Shown here: piece by piece, positions 34,015 through 41,593 of the stretch | Numbering within the stretch: position 1 is the first letter of the stretch | Layout: every line of letters starts with the position of its first letter | NCBI GenBank assembly: GCA_012729555.1 | Contig: JAAYCX010000012.1 | Location: 1 to 64,000, forward strand | Length of the DNA stretch: 64,000 bases | Direction of reading: 5' to 3' | Source: Acidobacteriota bacterium | GTDB lineage: Bacteria; Acidobacteriota; UBA6911 | The notes under the pieces: model-generated | Told to the model about the DNA's origin: nothing | The model's input: only the letters and a program-made list of their open reading frames with translations | Databases searched by the model: none | Translations under genes and position numbers: made by a program

Positions 34015-36603
34015 ATGGCAAGAACGGCTAAGTGCGGGATCTGCATCGTCGGGTTCCTTTTGTTGGGTCTCGCGGCCTACGGGCAGCAGACCGCCGACGT
34101 CACGACGGTCGAGCGGGTGGACATCCGGGGCAACCGGCGGATTCCCGAAGACACGATCCGCGCCTCGATCATTCAAACGCGTCCGGGAGAGCCCTTCGAC
34201 GCGGCGCGGGTGGAGTTCGACCTGCGCTCCCTCTACCGGACCAATTATTTCGAAAACCTGGAAGTGCAGGAAAAGGACGGGGACATCGGGAAAATCGTCA
34301 CCTTCATCGTCAAGGAAAAGCCGCTCGTCCGCTCCATAGAGTATACCGGGAACAAGTCCTTCACCGAATCGGACATCCTGGAGGCCTTCAAGGAAAAGAA
34401 GCTCGGGCTCACCGTGGACAGCCAGTACGACCCCGTCAAGATCAAGATGGCCGAACGCATCCTGCGGGACCTCCTGCTGCAGAACGGCAAGCCGCTGGGA
34501 TCGGTCCGTTCCGATGTCGAGACCATCCCCCCGTACAGCGTGCGGGTGCGCTTCACCGTCGACGAGGGGGCCAACGTCCGCATCGGCGAGATCCGCTTCA
34601 CCGGGAACAAGGTTTTCAGCGACAAGAAGCTCCAGAAAGCCCTCGAGCTCACCAAGGAACGCAACATGGTCACCATGTTCAAGGGGACCGACAAATACCA
34701 CCGGGAGAAGCTGGAATACGACATCGAAACGAACCTGAAGGCGTTTTACCAGGAACATGGATACATGCAGGTCCAGGTGGGAACCCCCATCGTCCGGATC
34801 TTCGAGGGCCCCCGCGGCATCATCCCGCTGCTGAGAAAGACACGCGAGCAGTTTTTCATCGAAATCCCCATCGACGCCGGCGACCAGTTCCGGCTGGGGA
34901 AGCTCGAACTCAAGGAGTGCGGGATCCTGAACTGCGAAGCGCTCGCGCGCGCCTTCGAAATGAAGAGCGGAGACGTCGTCAACTTCAAGAAGATCCGGGA
35001 CACCCTGGACGAGATCAAGAAACTCTACGGCAACCTCGGGCACATCAATTTTTCCTACATCCCCGAGGCGGACTACGACAACGTCAACAAGACCTATGAC
35101 CTGACCCTGACCATGCAGCCCGACAAGGGGTTCTTCGTCCGGCGGATCAACTTTCTCGGAAACACCAAGACGCGGGACAAGGTCATGCGCCGGGAATTCA
35201 TCCTGGAGGAGGGGAAAGTCTTCAGCAGCGCCGCCCTGGACAACTCGATCCTCCGCCTGAACCAGCTGGGCTTTTTCGACCGGATCGAGGAAACCGACTA
35301 CCAGGTCAAACCGGACGAAAAGGCCGGCTCGGTCGACGTCGACGTGACCGTGAAGGAAAAGAGCCAGCAGTCGATCGGGTTCACCGGCGGCGTCAGCGGG
35401 ATCTCCGGCAGCTTCATCGGGCTCAACTATTCGACCAACAACTTCCTCGGGCGGGGGGAATCGATCGAGGTGAGCATCGTCGGGGGGACGCGCCAGACCA
35501 ACTTCGTCGTGTCCTTCGTCGAGCCTTACCTTTTCGACACCCGCTGGAGAATGGGCCTGTCGCTTTTCAACCAGCGCTACCGCTACGACACCTACTCCAC
35601 CTTCGGGCTGACCGATTACTCCGGAGAGGCCGAGGAGTTGTTCACCCAGAAGATGACGGGCACCCAGATCTCCCTGGACCGGCGCCTCTCCCGCTCGTTC
35701 TGGACGGTGGGGAGCGGCTACACCTTTCAGAACATCGGTGTCAGCAACATCGCACCCGGTTTCGAGACCTTCGCGCTGGGGCAGTTCACGGGGTATGCCG
35801 CGGGGGACGCGACCGACGCGCTGGAAGGCATCATCCGGAGCGAGATCTCCCCGTTCGTGCGTTACAGCTCCGCCAACGCCTATTTCAACGCCACGCGCGG
35901 CACCGAGTTCCGGCTGTCCACCGCCATCGCCGGGGGCATCCTGGGGGGGGACTTCAACATGATCCGCCCGGTGGTGGAGTACCGGCGCTTCATCACCGAC
36001 CGGTGGCTGAGCGGCGGGCGCAACGTCTTCGCCCTCAACGCACAGTTCCAGTACATCCGGTCGTACGGCGACTCGAGCGTCCCCTTCTTCGACCGTTTCT
36101 TCATCGGGGGGGAGAACACCGTCCGGGGTTTCGATATCCGTTCGATCAGCCCCATCGCCGTCACCTCGACCCGGCAGTTCGACCCCATGGGCAACCCGAT
36201 CATCGACCTGAACACGGGACTGCCCAAAACGGTGCAGTCGCAACCTTTCGCCGTGGGCGGAGACACCGTCGGAATCCTGAACTTCGAATACCGTATCCCC
36301 GTGGCCGGTCCGCTGTCGGTGGCGGCCTTCTACGACCTGGGTCTGGCCCGGGCCAGCCACAAGGAGTCGCTCGGGGACTTCGGCGCCAGCAGAGTGGACA
36401 TCATCGGATCGACCAACGACACCCTGCGCGGATCGACGGGACTGGAGGTGCAGTTTGTCCTCCCCGTGGTCAGCGCCCCGTTCCGGCTGATCTTCGCCTA
36501 CAACCCGCAGCGGCTCGACGAATCGATCACCACCACCAACGGCACGTTCAGGATCAATGAACCGAAAAAGGACATCAAGTTCACAGTGGGCCGCAGCTTC
36601 TGA
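34015..36603 (+). CDS. bamA: Outer-membrane protein assembly factor BamA
   Basis: An 862-residue Omp85 protein. After a signal peptide (cleaved near AAYGQQ) come five POTRA repeats (residues ~25-435), the second containing the typical SIEYTGNKSFTESDILEA. The 16-strand barrel follows, with the conserved loop 6 motif in FFIGGENTVRGFDIRS (VRGF). It ends in VGRSF, the C-terminal aromatic beta-signal. It folds and inserts outer-membrane proteins such as the B12 receptor in this window. GGAGG lies four bases before the ATG. The chaperone gene ompH follows, a common order. Confidence 0.96.
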   Translation: MARTAKCGICIVGFLLLGLAAYGQQTADVTTVERVDIRGNRRIPEDTIRASIIQTRPGEPFDAARVEFDLRSLYRTNYFENLEVQEKDGDIGKIVTFIVKEKPLVRSIEYTGNKSFTESDILEAFKEKKLGLTVDSQYDPVKIKMAERILRDLLLQNGKPLGSVRSDVETIPPYSVRVRFTVDEGANVRIGEIRFTGNKVFSDKKLQKALELTKERNMVTMFKGTDKYHREKLEYDIETNLKAFYQEHGYMQVQVGTPIVRIFEGPRGIIPLLRKTREQFFIEIPIDAGDQFRLGKLELKECGILNCEALARAFEMKSGDVVNFKKIRDTLDEIKKLYGNLGHINFSYIPEADYDNVNKTYDLTLTMQPDKGFFVRRINFLGNTKTRDKVMRREFILEEGKVFSSAALDNSILRLNQLGFFDRIEETDYQVKPDEKAGSVDVDVTVKEKSQQSIGFTGGVSGISGSFIGLNYSTNNFLGRGESIEVSIVGGTRQTNFVVSFVEPYLFDTRWRMGLSLFNQRYRYDTYSTFGLTDYSGEAEELFTQKMTGTQISLDRRLSRSFWTVGSGYTFQNIGVSNIAPGFETFALGQFTGYAAGDATDALEGIIRSEISPFVRYSSANAYFNATRGTEFRLSTAIAGGILGGDFNMIRPVVEYRRFITDRWLSGGRNVFALNAQFQYIRSYGDSSVPFFDRFFIGGENTVRGFDIRSISPIAVTSTRQFDPMGNPIIDLNTGLPKTVQSQPFAVGGDTVGILNFEYRIPVAGPLSVAAFYDLGLARASHKESLGDFGASRVDIIGSTNDTLRGSTGLEVQFVLPVVSAPFRLIFAYNPQRLDESITTTNGTFRINEPKKDIKFTVGRSF

Positions 36604-36610
36604 TTCCGCT

Positions 36611-36638
36611 TTGTCGCCGGCGGGAACTGTAGTAAATT
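36611..36638 (+). promoter_or_regulatory. Candidate internal promoter before ompH
   Basis: TTGTCG at 36611-36616, a 16-base spacer, and TAAATT at 36633-36638, just past the bamA stop. It would give the chaperone and lipid A genes expression separate from bamA. Confidence 0.35.
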
Positions 36639-36729
36639 GCCAGTTTTCGAATCCGCCCGGAATCATTTTGGAGAAATTCACAGGATTCACCAGGGCTTTC
36701 CCTGCTGAATGATAAGGAGAACAGATTCC

Positions 36730-37317
36730 ATGAGCCGATCAGCACTCAACATCCTTTTTGCCGCACTCCTGCTGCCGACCCTGGCCGCCGCCCAGACGCC
36801 CGCGCCGGCGGCCGCGGCCGCCGGCGCCCCGGTCAAGATAGCCTGGGTCAATATGGACCAGGCCATCCTCACCTGCGACGAGGGCGCCAGGATGTACGCC
36901 GAAATCCAGCAGTTCATCGAGTCGAAAAACACCGAACTGGACAAGCTGCGCGCCGAGTCGGAAAGCCTCCGGACCAAGCTGAACGTCCAGGGCTCCAAGC
37001 TGACCGACGAGGCGCGGCTGGAACTGGAGCAGCAGGCCGAGGTCAAGGATACCCAGCTGCAGCGTTTCCAGCAGGACACCCAGAGGGACATCAACAGCCG
37101 CCGGGACCGCATGACCAACACCATCGGCAAGCGGATGGTGGACGTCGTCGAGAAGGTGGCCAAGGCCCGCGGGCTCGACGCGATTCTCCTTTACAACCCG
37201 GCGCGCGACATCTGGATCAACGCCGAAAACCCCGCGCTGAACGTGACGGAGGACATCGTGAAAGCCTATAACCAGGCGTACCCGGCGAGCGCGCCCAAGA
37301 TCCCCGCCAAGCAGTAG
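36730..37317 (+). CDS. OmpH/Skp-family periplasmic chaperone
   Basis: A 195-residue protein with a signal peptide (cleaved near LAAAQ), a short strand (KIAWVNMDQAILTCDEG) and a long coiled coil (residues ~55-135, rich in E, K, Q and L). This is the Skp design: a trimer that holds unfolded outer-membrane proteins on the way to BamA. The ATG at 36730 is 11 bases after AAGGAG; an ATG at 36709 would place extra residues before the signal. It sits between bamA and fabZ. Confidence 0.9.
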   Translation: MSRSALNILFAALLLPTLAAAQTPAPAAAAAGAPVKIAWVNMDQAILTCDEGARMYAEIQQFIESKNTELDKLRAESESLRTKLNVQGSKLTDEARLELEQQAEVKDTQLQRFQQDTQRDINSRRDRMTNTIGKRMVDVVEKVAKARGLDAILLYNPARDIWINAENPALNVTEDIVKAYNQAYPASAPKIPAKQ

Positions 37318-37409
37318 GGGCGTGGCGGCCGTATGAAGGAGCCGGCTTCCCCCCCGACCCCCCGCAAGCGGCGGCGGCCATCCGGGGGGGAGGCCGATCG
37401 GAGAATGCC

Positions 37410-37862
37410 ATGGACAGCGGCGGCCCGGTCAGGGATATTCGCGAAATCCTCAAGGTTCTGCCCCAGCGCTACCCCTTCCTGCTGGTCGACCGGATTCTGG
37501 AGACGGACGGATCCACCTACATGGTGGGGCTCAAGAACGTCACCATCAACGAGCCCTTCTTCCAGGGACACTTTCCGGATCATCCCGTCATGCCCGGAGT
37601 CCTGCTGGTGGAGGCGCTCGCCCAGGTCGGGGTCGCGCTCCTGCTGGGAAACCACCCGGACCGGGAGTCCAGGCTGGTGTACTTTTCGGGAATCGACAAG
37701 TGCCGATTCCGTCATCCCGTCGTTCCGGGAGACCAGCTCCGAATTGAAGTGAACGTCCTCAAACAGAGGGACCGCTACTACAGGATGAAGGGACAGGCGT
37801 TCGTCGAAAGCGGCCTGGCGGTCGAAGCGGAACTTTCCTGCTCCCTCGTCGACCGCCCCTGA
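37410..37862 (+). CDS. fabZ: 3-hydroxyacyl-ACP dehydratase FabZ
   Basis: A 150-residue hot-dog enzyme of fatty acid elongation. It starts REILKVLPQRYPFLLVDRI; the catalytic histidine and glutamate lie in GHFPDHPVMPGVLLVEALAQ. It competes with LpxA for 3-hydroxyacyl-ACP, and the two genes are adjacent here, as in many diderms. Confidence 0.96.
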   Translation: MDSGGPVRDIREILKVLPQRYPFLLVDRILETDGSTYMVGLKNVTINEPFFQGHFPDHPVMPGVLLVEALAQVGVALLLGNHPDRESRLVYFSGIDKCRFRHPVVPGDQLRIEVNVLKQRDRYYRMKGQAFVESGLAVEAELSCSLVDRP

Positions 37863-37928
37863 TTCCGTTCGCGGGTTCCCGTTTTGCCGCCGGACCGGAA
37901 GAGTCCGGCACCTCTTGCCGGAATTGTC

Positions 37929-38708
37929 ATGCCCATACACCCGACAGCCATCGTTGACGGTTCGTGCGACATCGCCCCCGACGCCCTCATCGGCCCCTAT
38001 TGCGTCATCGGCCCCCGGACGCGCCTGGGGCCCGGTTGCGTCCTCGATTCCCACGTCGTCATCCACGGGCATACGACCGTCGGGGAGAGATGCCGCTTTT
38101 ACAGCCACTGTTCGGTCGGCGCCGACCCCCAGGACCTGAAATACCGGGGGGAGGAAACGTTCCTCCGGATAGGGGACGACAACGTCTTCCGCGAGTTCGT
38201 CAGCCTCCACCGGGGCACACGGGGGGGGCACGGCGTCACGGTGATCGGCAGCGGCAATTTCGCCATGGCCTACAGCCACGTGGCGCACGACTGCGTGGTG
38301 GGGGACGGGGTCATCATGGCCAACGCCGCCACCCTGGCCGGTCACGTCACCGTCGGCGATCACGCCACCGTGGGCGCCTTTTCCGCCGTGCACCAGTTCT
38401 GCCGGGTGGGCCCCCACGCCTTCATCGGGGGTTTTTCCGTCGTCACCCGGGACGCCCTCCCCTACATCAAGACGGTGGGCGAACGGAACCACGCCCGGAT
38501 CTACGGCATCAACGCCCTCGGGCTCGAGCGCAAGGGCTTTTCCGCGGAGACCATCCGCGAACTGAAGCACGCCTACCGCATCTGCTTCCGCTCGCGGATG
38601 AACACGGGGGAAGCGCTTGCAAAATTGCGGGAACAGGAGTGGTCGGCGCCTGAAGTGGCGCTGCTGGTCACCTTCATCGAAAGCTCCGAGCGGGGATTCA
38701 TCCGCTGA
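37929..38708 (+). CDS. lpxA: UDP-N-acetylglucosamine acyltransferase LpxA
   Basis: A 259-residue left-handed beta-helix enzyme that starts lipid A synthesis by moving a 3-hydroxyacyl chain from ACP to UDP-GlcNAc. Hexapeptide repeats fill residues ~1-185. The catalytic histidine is in YSHVAHDCVVGDG, and LKHAYRICFRS marks the helical tail. By alignment with E. coli LpxA the chain-length position (Gly173) is also glycine (AFIGGFSVV), which suggests a long acyl chain. The ATG at 37929 fits the family N terminus (PIHPTAIVD). Confidence 0.96.
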   Translation: MPIHPTAIVDGSCDIAPDALIGPYCVIGPRTRLGPGCVLDSHVVIHGHTTVGERCRFYSHCSVGADPQDLKYRGEETFLRIGDDNVFREFVSLHRGTRGGHGVTVIGSGNFAMAYSHVAHDCVVGDGVIMANAATLAGHVTVGDHATVGAFSAVHQFCRVGPHAFIGGFSVVTRDALPYIKTVGERNHARIYGINALGLERKGFSAETIRELKHAYRICFRSRMNTGEALAKLREQEWSAPEVALLVTFIESSERGFIR

Positions 38709-38732
38709 GGCCTCCGGAACCGGGACGCACCA

Positions 38733-39560
38733 TTGACAGACGCCAAGGAAAAATTCGGGCTGATCGCGGGTAACGGCCGCTTCCCCTTCCTGGTCACCGA
38801 GTCGGCCCGGAGGCGGGGCCTGGACATGGTCGTCGCCGCCATCCGGGAGGAGGCCGACCCGGAGATCGAATCGTGCGGATACCCCGTTCACTGGCTGGGG
38901 CTGGGACAGCTGGGCACCCTCATCCGGATCTTCAGGCGATCGGGGGTCCGCAGGGCCATCATGGCCGGCCAGGTCAGGCACGCGCAGATCTTCGGCCCTT
39001 CCTTCCCCGACCTGACCATGATCCGCATGCTCGCCGGGCTCCGGCAGAAAAACACCGACGCCCTGATCGGGGGGGTCGCCAGGGTGCTCGAGGAGGCCGG
39101 GATCACCCTCGTCAACAGTTCGATCCTGCTCGAACCCCACCTCCCCGCCCCCGGGACCCTGACCTCGCGCGCGCTCACCGCATCGGAACGGGCGGACGTG
39201 GATTACGGCCGCCCCCTGGCACGGCGGATCGCCGCGATGGATATCGGGCAGACCATCGTGGTCCGGGACCGGGCCGTGGTCGCCGTGGAGGCCATGGAGG
39301 GGACGGATGCCGTCATCCGGCGCGCGGGGCGGCTGGGAAACAGGACGAACCTGACCGTGATCAAGGTCAGCAAGCCCGCGCAGGACATGCGCTTCGACAT
39401 TCCCGTCGTCGGGCTCGAGACCATCAGGAACATGGCCGAGTGCGGCGCCACGGCCCTGTGCATCGATGCCGGGCGCACCCTGCTGTTCGACCGGGAAGAA
39501 GTCGTGGCCGCCGCGGACCGGCACGGCATCGCGATCGTTTCCCTGCCGGAGGCGGAGTGA
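38733..39560 (+). CDS. lpxI: UDP-2,3-diacylglucosamine pyrophosphatase LpxI
   Basis: A 275-residue LpxI (DUF1009) protein, which hydrolyses UDP-2,3-diacylglucosamine to lipid X in bacteria lacking LpxH. It begins FGLIAGNGRFPFLVTESA and has GQVRHAQIFGPSFPDL, then DIPVVGLETI. Its catalytic aspartate is probably in the C-terminal LCIDAGRT region. The TTG at 38733 is the best start. It lies between lpxA and an oxidoreductase gene; lpxD and lpxB are not in the window. Confidence 0.93.
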   Translation: MTDAKEKFGLIAGNGRFPFLVTESARRRGLDMVVAAIREEADPEIESCGYPVHWLGLGQLGTLIRIFRRSGVRRAIMAGQVRHAQIFGPSFPDLTMIRMLAGLRQKNTDALIGGVARVLEEAGITLVNSSILLEPHLPAPGTLTSRALTASERADVDYGRPLARRIAAMDIGQTIVVRDRAVVAVEAMEGTDAVIRRAGRLGNRTNLTVIKVSKPAQDMRFDIPVVGLETIRNMAECGATALCIDAGRTLLFDREEVVAAADRHGIAIVSLPEAE

Positions 39561-39607
39561 GCGGGACCGTGCACGGGCGTCAATCATCCATCGCCAGGAG
39601 CGTATCC

Positions 39608-40567
39608 ATGGACAGGATTCGGGTAGGAGTTGTGGGAGTCGGGGCGCTGGGACAGCACCATGCCAGGGTTTACGCCACCCTCCCGGAGGCGGAACTCGTG
39701 GGCGTCGTCGATCCCCACCCGGGCCGGGCGGAGGCCGTGGCCCGCCCCCTGGGGACGGCCGTCTTCCCCAATCACCGCGATCTCTTCGGCAGGGTGGACG
39801 CCGTGAGCATCGCCACCCCCACCCTGCTCCACGCCGAAATCGGGGCCGAGTTCCTGCGGGAAGGGGTGCACGTCCTGGTGGAGAAACCGATCGCCCCCTC
39901 GCTCGAGGCGGCGGACCTGCTCATCCGGACGGCGGAGCGGAACGGCCGGGTCCTCCAGGTCGGGCACCTGGAGCGCTTCAACCCGGCGGTGATCGAGCTG
40001 CGCAGGATAGTGCACAACCCGCGCTTCTTCGAGGCCCACCGGATGGGGCTGTTCTCCCCCCGCAGCCTCGATATCGACGTCATCCTCGACCTGATGATCC
40101 ACGACCTGGACATCATCGGACTGCTGGTCCCCTCCCCCGTGGCGGAGGTCAGCGCGGTGGGGATCGCCATCCTGAGCCGACGGATCGACATCGCCAACAC
40201 CCGCCTCCGGTTCGAGAACGGCTGCGTCGCCAACATCACCGCCAGCCGGGTCTCGATGGAAAAGATCCGCAAGCTGCGCCTCTTTCAGCGGCAGGAATAC
40301 ATCTCGCTCGATTACACGCGGCAGGACCTGTCGGTGTTCCAGCTCGACCGCAAGGGGGGGAGCGCCATCCCCGAAATCGCGGGGCGGACCCTCACCCCCG
40401 AACGGCAGGAACCGCTCCAGCTGGAGCTCCGCGCTTTTCTGCGCGCCGCCCGGGGGCTCGGACCGGTCGAGTGCAGCGGGGCGGAGGGGCGGGGGGCGCT
40501 TGCGCTGGCGCTGGCGATCCTCGAGAAGGCCGAGGCGGCCCAGGCCCATGAAATTGACAGGAATTAG
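39608..40567 (+). CDS. Gfo/Idh/MocA oxidoreductase, possibly UDP-GlcNAc 3-dehydrogenase (GnnA-like)
   Basis: A 319-residue NAD(P)-dependent oxidoreductase. The Rossmann loop is VVGVGALGQHHARVY, the catalytic lysine lies in HVLVEKPIAPS, and the second half has LDLMIHDLDII. Oxidoreductases of this family beside lpxA are frequent, and in Leptospira and Acidithiobacillus the relative GnnA oxidises the 3-position of UDP-GlcNAc so that GnnB can add an amine for amide-linked lipid A. No gnnB-like aminotransferase is in the window, so that role is inference from position. AGGAG precedes the ATG. Confidence 0.8.
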   Translation: MDRIRVGVVGVGALGQHHARVYATLPEAELVGVVDPHPGRAEAVARPLGTAVFPNHRDLFGRVDAVSIATPTLLHAEIGAEFLREGVHVLVEKPIAPSLEAADLLIRTAERNGRVLQVGHLERFNPAVIELRRIVHNPRFFEAHRMGLFSPRSLDIDVILDLMIHDLDIIGLLVPSPVAEVSAVGIAILSRRIDIANTRLRFENGCVANITASRVSMEKIRKLRLFQRQEYISLDYTRQDLSVFQLDRKGGSAIPEIAGRTLTPERQEPLQLELRAFLRAARGLGPVECSGAEGRGALALALAILEKAEAAQAHEIDRN

Positions 40568-40583
40568 GAGCCTTTCCTATACT
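40554..40583 (+). promoter_or_regulatory. Strong promoter of the tonB-spoIID-miaA genes
   Basis: A perfect TTGACA at 40554-40559, an 18-base spacer and TATACT at 40578-40583. The -35 lies inside the last codons of the oxidoreductase gene. Transcription would start about 20 bp before the TonB gene. Confidence 0.65.
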
Positions 40584-40612
40584 TCAGACGACGCCGCGGG
40601 CGGAGCGATCCG

Positions 40613-41593
40613 ATGTTTGACGATGTCATATCCAGAAGCCGGAAGGGAGCACTCAGCGGGCGGACCCTCGCTTCGGTGATCTTGAGCGGCCTGGCGCACG
40701 GCCTGCTCCTCCTGCTCCTCGTGGAATTCCCGCAGATCCTGCAGGGGGGGCGGGGAACGCCGTTCCGCGTACTCATGGGCCCGTCGGATCAGGACCGGGA
40801 CGAGCAGGAATGGCGCACGGTCACGATCCTCGAAAGCCCGGCGCGCATGCCGATGCCCTCGGCGGAGACGCTCGAGCGGAATCTGCCCGATTGGGACCGC
40901 GAGGGAGCGGGCGCCCCCCCCATCCGGGTCCGGTTCGGGGACCTGAACGCCGCCCTGGCCGACCTGCCTCCCATGCCGAAAGCCCCCGCCGAAGCTCCCG
41001 AACCGAAGGTTTCCCTTCCGGAAAACCCGGTCCTGTCGGGGACCAGCCAACCCAGGGTCGCCGGCGAAAACCTCCGGGCCACGGAGGAGGATGACGGCCG
41101 GCCCGACGCCGCCGGCGACAGGAAATCCGACCGGAATCCCCCCCGGAAGGCGCCGGCCGCCGCCTCGGCCGCCGACCGGGCCCCGAGCCGGATCCCCGAT
41201 TCGATCCCGCCCCCCGCGCCCCCCAGGGCCGGGAGAGCGTCCGAGGGGGTCTTCGAGGACGAGGCGAGCGCCCTCGAGAGCCCCGGTGTCGGCCTGTTCG
41301 ATACCAAGGGCTTTCCGCTCGGGAACTACAAGGACATCATCGTGGAGCGGGTCAGGGGGAAATGGTTCATCCCCTCCAACCTGAAAAATTCCCAGGGGCA
41401 GACCACCATCGTCTTCTACATCGACAAGGAGGGGCGTTTCGCCGACGCCCGCATCGTGGCCTCCTCCGGGAACAATTCGCTGAACCTGGCGGCCCTGAAC
41501 GCCGTCATCGAATCCAACCCGTTCCCCCCGCTGCCCAAGGGCTTTCCGGGAGACCGCATCGGGGTCAAGCTGATCCTCATCGTCGACCCATGA
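40613..41593 (+). CDS. TonB-like energy-transducing protein
   Basis: A 326-residue inner-membrane-anchored protein. One transmembrane helix lies at residues ~18-42 (LASVILSGLAHGLLLLLL), then a long proline-rich periplasmic stretch (~100-225), then a TonB C-terminal domain (~235-326: YKDIIVERVRGKWFIP, GRFADARIVASSGNNSLNLAALNAV). It would couple the proton motive force to TonB-dependent receptors such as the B12 receptor. No exbB or exbD gene is adjacent. Some TonB-C proteins act elsewhere, so the partner is inferred. It overlaps the SPOR-SpoIID gene by four bases (ATGA). Confidence 0.82.
   Translation: MFDDVISRSRKGALSGRTLASVILSGLAHGLLLLLLVEFPQILQGGRGTPFRVLMGPSDQDRDEQEWRTVTILESPARMPMPSAETLERNLPDWDREGAGAPPIRVRFGDLNAALADLPPMPKAPAEAPEPKVSLPENPVLSGTSQPRVAGENLRATEEDDGRPDAAGDRKSDRNPPRKAPAAASAADRAPSRIPDSIPPPAPPRAGRASEGVFEDEASALESPGVGLFDTKGFPLGNYKDIIVERVRGKWFIPSNLKNSQGQTTIVFYIDKEGRFADARIVASSGNNSLNLAALNAVIESNPFPPLPKGFPGDRIGVKLILIVDP

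Noticed and set aside
33964-36690. A 908-codon open frame on the minus strand
   Set aside because: It mirrors bamA exactly, has no signal or domain, and is explained by codon bias of the real gene.
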